DNA from: Astragalus membranaceus
Lineage: Eukaryota; Streptophyta; Magnoliopsida; Fabales; Fabaceae
Assembly: GCA_039519185.1 (NCBI GenBank)
Contig: CM076851.1
Coordinates: 31,641,825 to 31,705,824, forward strand
Direction of reading: 5' to 3'
Length of the DNA: 64,000 nt
The position numbers and the translations under genes are program-made. Position 1 is the first letter of the stretch. Every line of letters begins with the position of its first letter. Below are positions 60,908 to 64,000 of this stretch, one piece after another. The notes beneath the pieces are model-generated. The model saw only the letters and a program-made list of their open reading frames with translations. It searched no databases and was not told the DNA's origin.

Positions 60908-61093
60908 ACTTTGGATCATCTCCTTTCCACTCTCCTACATCTCCATCCATCTTCTCTATCTCTCACTTAAAATCACTTTATCTCATTATTATTTATAATT
61001 TTTTAATGATGATAGAGAGAGTGAAATTAAAATAGAGATAGAAAGGAGGGAGGAGAGATGTATGAAGAGTAGGAAGGAAATGATCCATATCCT
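60908..61093. mobile_element. Probable Mutator-type MITE
   Basis: The left end actttggatcatctcctttcc is matched, inverted and with mismatches, by the right end near 61,072-61,093. Direct repeats TAACCATGC (9 bp) flank it at 60899-60907 and 61094-61102. Nine-base duplications are typical of Mutator relatives. Caution: ccttaaccatgctct is itself repeated just to the right. Confidence 0.55.
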
Positions 61094-61293
61094 TAACCAT
61101 GCTCTCCTTAACCATGCTCTCATAGGTGCTATATCTTTGTAACCATGCTCAATCTATTTAATAAGATATTATTTAATTTTTAATTTGGGGTCAACTAGGA
61201 AGCAAATAAATCTTTCTAGACTTTATATTTTTTGACAAAATCTTTCTAGACTTTTTTCTGTAATTTTTTTTTTATATTTTTGAAACTAGAAGA

Positions 61294-61499
61294 TTTTTTT
61301 TTGATTTAGGACCATTGCTGGCTACCCACGGAGTGTCCCAACGCTTTCAACAAATGACTAATCTCCGCTTGCTACTTGCGGCAAAGATTTCGCTGGCCAA
61401 CACGCCTTTTAACGTGGGCGGGAATCGAACCCGAGAGAAACCAAATCGATCCTCACTACGTAGCTCAGGATAGCCCAACCATTGGAGTAGACGTGTTGG
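61294..61499 (-). mobile_element. tRNA-derived SINE with 17-bp target duplication
   Basis: The minus strand carries a near-perfect B box GGGTTCGATTCCCGCC (rc of 61,426-61,441) and an upstream A-box-like region. The tail is A-rich (complement of the attttttttttg at 61,293). Perfect 17-bp direct repeats tttttgaaactagaaga flank it (61277-61293 and 61500-61516). Confidence 0.82.
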
Positions 61500-61516
61500 T
61501 TTTTGAAACTAGAAGA

Positions 61517-62716
61517 CGCTCTCTAAATTTGGTCTATGCATATTATTGTAAAATAAAAAATTGTAATATTTTAAGTCAGGCAACCAAAGAAAACAGACGA
61601 AGAAAAGCGGGGGAATCATCGCCGATTTTCGGCAATGCTATTCTCACACACTGTTCACATTACTCGTATCACCGCTACGACAGCATTGGACTGTGATGAC
61701 CGCGTCGGTGACACAATCACAATGCGTGCGCAACAAGTAGCCAAAACGACGACATTGGCATTTCCCAAGTGGCGTTTTCGTTAAACCCGAAGAAACACAA
61801 GGGTATTTAAGTAAATACATAAAAGAGAAAAGTTAATAGAGATTAGAGAAATAGCAAAACGCTTCGTATCTTAAATAGTGGGAGAATCTTTCTCTATTTC
61901 TCTATCTCCACTCAACTCGTTTCTGGTTTCCCAAAAGCTTCACCATTTCGGTTAATGGTTAGGGTTTCATAAATTCAAATCACAAGATGTTGCAGAAACT
62001 CACTCTTTCGCAATTCGCTCTCTTCAATTCCAATCCTCTTAGACGCGCTTTGTCAAGCATGTATTGATTCGATATCTTCTTCTTCTTCTTCTTGTAGGGT
62101 AATTCACTTCTCTCTCGGTTTTTTCCCCGTGTACCGAATCATTACTTCTTTAACGTGGCGTCAATTCTTAAATCACAAGAATGCTTCGGATTTTGATTAT
62201 TTGTGATCTTGTTTAAGTGTTTGTTTCCGTAGCGGAGCGGAACCCTTGATTGTGCGTGTAGGACGTATTTTCTGTTTGTTTATTTCTTGGTCTACGGTAG
62301 TTTTTTATTCTTCTTTTGTTTATTTTTGTTACGGAATTAGTATTTTAATTGGTAAGGTAGTGAGCTGTTTCGATTTTTGGAGGCGTTGTTTCCTTCAGGT
62401 AATTGGCTTAGTGATATTTGAGTACAAGAAAGTTTAGTGTGAGTGATGAAATTATTTTCCTCAGACTTCTTGATTCTTTAGTACGCCATGTGTCGCTTAA
62501 TTCGAGTTTTAGGTCATTTGTACAGTTTTTAATGTTTCTTGGGGCTTCTTTGATTGAGAACTGCCCCGATATTGTTTCTGCAGACTGCATCTGTTGTTAA
62601 TTATTGGAATCCTGGGTTTATGCTTGATGTTATTTTCTCTCTCTACAACATTTTTGATTTGGAATTGGTGCTTATATGGCTTTTTTGTGATTGTCTGCAG
62701 TGGTGGCTGTTCTGGT
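61517..62716 (+). promoter_or_regulatory. Promoter and 5' UTR region of the ECT-type gene
   Basis: Upstream DNA becomes pyrimidine-rich at 61,880-62,110 (tctctatttctctatctcc; cttcttcttcttcttcttg), typical of a plant leader. T-rich stretches with GT and AG ends up to 62,699 suggest one or more leader introns before the first coding exon. Exact transcription start and leader exons cannot be fixed from sequence. Confidence 0.45.
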
Positions 62717-63762
62717 ATGGAAATGTACGGTGGTTCTGAAACTAGGAACCCGGGTGCTTACTTGGTAATTGTTTAAGTAAAATTTTGTCAATTATTGTAA
62801 CCTTGATATATCAGGATTCATTTAATGATTTAATTTACTTCTAAAGGCCACTGAGATTGTATAATAGATTGATAGTCAATAATGTGTGTTACTGTGTCAA
62901 TTTGACATAGATTGAAGGTGCTGATTTAAATTCACACTTCACAAGCCCAAATTTTGAACATACTGGAGCAATGATTAACGAAGGAGCCCCTGATTTTGTT
63001 GACCAGAACATGTATTATCCTGCTTCCACCAATTATGGGTATTACTGTACAGGTAATTTTATAAACATGTAGTTCTTTTGATTTGATGATTTGATGGTAT
63101 TTTATGTGTCATATTGATGATTTATTATTTGTTGTGTTAAGGATTTGAATCGCCCGGCGAATGGGAGGACCACCATAGGATTTTTGGTATAGATGGTCCT
63201 GATATTCAGTATACGGTGAGTTTGACTCCTGTTTATCTCCCTCCCCCCTCTTTCCAATCCCTGGTTCAGTGTATAATTTAAAATTATTTTTCCCCAGGGT
63301 GGACAAAATGAAAGTTTGCCATATGTGTACTATAGCTATGGATATGCACAGTCTCCATACAACCCATATAATCCTTACATTCCTGGTGCTATGGTAGGAG
63401 TAGATGGCTCATTTGGTGGAGGACAACATTATTACACCCTCCCCAATTATCAAAATCCTGTTTCCTCATCAGCTTATTTCCCATTTGTTCAACCAGACCA
63501 TATTCCTGATGGTTCCACAGACTCCTTTTTTGGAGCCAGTGCTTCTGTCAGTCGACCTGATGGAAGAGGTTTGAGACCTAATTCCAATTCAGCTTCTGGT
63601 AACTTTTCTAGGAACTCTTCAAAACATTTATCAAATCAGACAAGTTCCTTGGCCAGGGTATCAGAAGGGCCGAGAGCTACTGATGGTAGGAAGCAAGATT
63701 TGACATATGCAAGTACTTCTGGGAGTAGTTTTCTCAATTTAGCTTCATCAGCTGTTCATCAG
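62717..63762 (+). CDS. YTH-domain family protein, ECT type (N-terminal part; runs off the window)
   Basis: Exons 62717-62764 (preceded by an AG acceptor at 62,698-62,699), 62911-63052, 63142-63215 and 63298-63762 join in frame for 243 residues. The gene continues past the right edge. The protein has the Tyr/Pro/Gly-rich disordered N-terminus of plant ECT m6A readers: GYYCTGFESPGEWEDHHRIF, then YSYGYAQSPYNPYNPYIPG, then a Ser/Asn-rich linker. In this family the C-terminal YTH domain binds N6-methyladenosine in mRNA in the cytoplasm or nucleus. That domain would lie beyond position 64,000 and is not seen. The start at 62,717 is the first ATG of the exon. An upstream in-frame exon is possible, so the start is less certain than the rest. 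Confidence 0.82.
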
Positions 63763-64000
63763 GTATAAACGTTTTCCTATTTTTGATTACCTTTATATTG
63801 AAGTTTGTCCTGAGTCCTGACTAGTTCAGTTGCCGTTTTAATTTAGAATCAGTGTTTCCATGACTATGGGTGGCAGTAGTTGCTATAGTACTAGTATTAG
63901 TTGGTGAACATTTTTCAAACTGTGTTGTTCATTTAACAAGAGCATACAGGTGGAGGGGATGGCCAGATTGTATTAGTTAATGATGATTACGCTATTCTTT
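63763..64000 (+). other. Intron of the ECT-type gene, incomplete
   Basis: Begins with GTATAA after the exon ending CATCAG. T-rich and without coding signal to the window end. Confidence 0.7.

Noticed and set aside
61290..61500. tRNA gene on the minus strand
   Set aside because: The B box is excellent, but there is no cloverleaf with proper acceptor stem. A 17-bp direct repeat and A-rich tail identify a SINE.

Overview
The window is plant nuclear DNA. It has intron-rich genes with GT-AG junctions, AT-rich intergenic DNA, and Ty3/gypsy, Ty1/copia, LINE, SINE, hAT, Stowaway and probable Mutator and Helitron sequences. The protein flavour suggests a papilionoid legume (Medicago/Trifolium/pea relatives). 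That is inference from recall and was not checked against a database.

Layout, left to right. (1) 0.5-8.1 kb: two tandem minus-strand copies of a six-exon mitochondrial carrier gene (SLC25A44-like). The downstream copy alone carries a Stowaway MITE in its 3' flank and a hAT-type element in its 5' flank. (2) 9.2-11.4 kb: a tRNA-derived SINE, a possible Helitron terminus, a degenerate ~130-bp minisatellite and a G-run tract. (3) 11,396-20,378: a nearly complete Tekay/Del-like chromovirus with 2.1-2.3 kb LTRs, TSD CTAAA, tRNA-Met-type primer site, gag, pol and chromodomain. A gag/pol frameshift and an integrase stop codon disable it. (4) 20.4-23.9 kb: MITE-like inverted repeats, a cluster of palindromes and a decayed LINE. 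(5) 24.2-32.3 kb: a WW-domain DEAD-box RNA helicase gene (RH40/DRH1 group) with seven coding exons. The reading frame shifts in the C-terminal RGG region. (6) 32.9-36.3 kb: hAT-type elements, one nested in another, and a MITE. (7) 37,124-60,474: an L1-type LINE split by a large Copia insertion. (8) 61.3 kb to the right edge: a SINE, then the 5' half of an ECT/YTH-type m6A-reader gene.

The most unusual object is the Copia complex at 40,075-57,919. It has seven near-identical ~975-bp LTRs in one orientation, two almost complete gag-pol bodies and four copies of a ~620-bp body remnant. The whole 17.8-kb block is flanked by a single 5-bp target duplication (AGCTC) inside the LINE reverse transcriptase. 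Diagnostic LTR variants pair LTR1 with the 3' half of LTR7, and group LTR4-LTR6 with the 5' half of LTR7. This fits one outer element, a second copy inside it, and later amplification of an LTR-plus-remnant unit by unequal exchange: a satellite-like array apparently being born from a retrotransposon.

The host genes (metabolite carriers, RNA helicase, m6A reader) are unrelated housekeeping-type functions. Nothing suggests a shared pathway. Exon coordinates come from hand-read splice sites and are not supported by transcripts.
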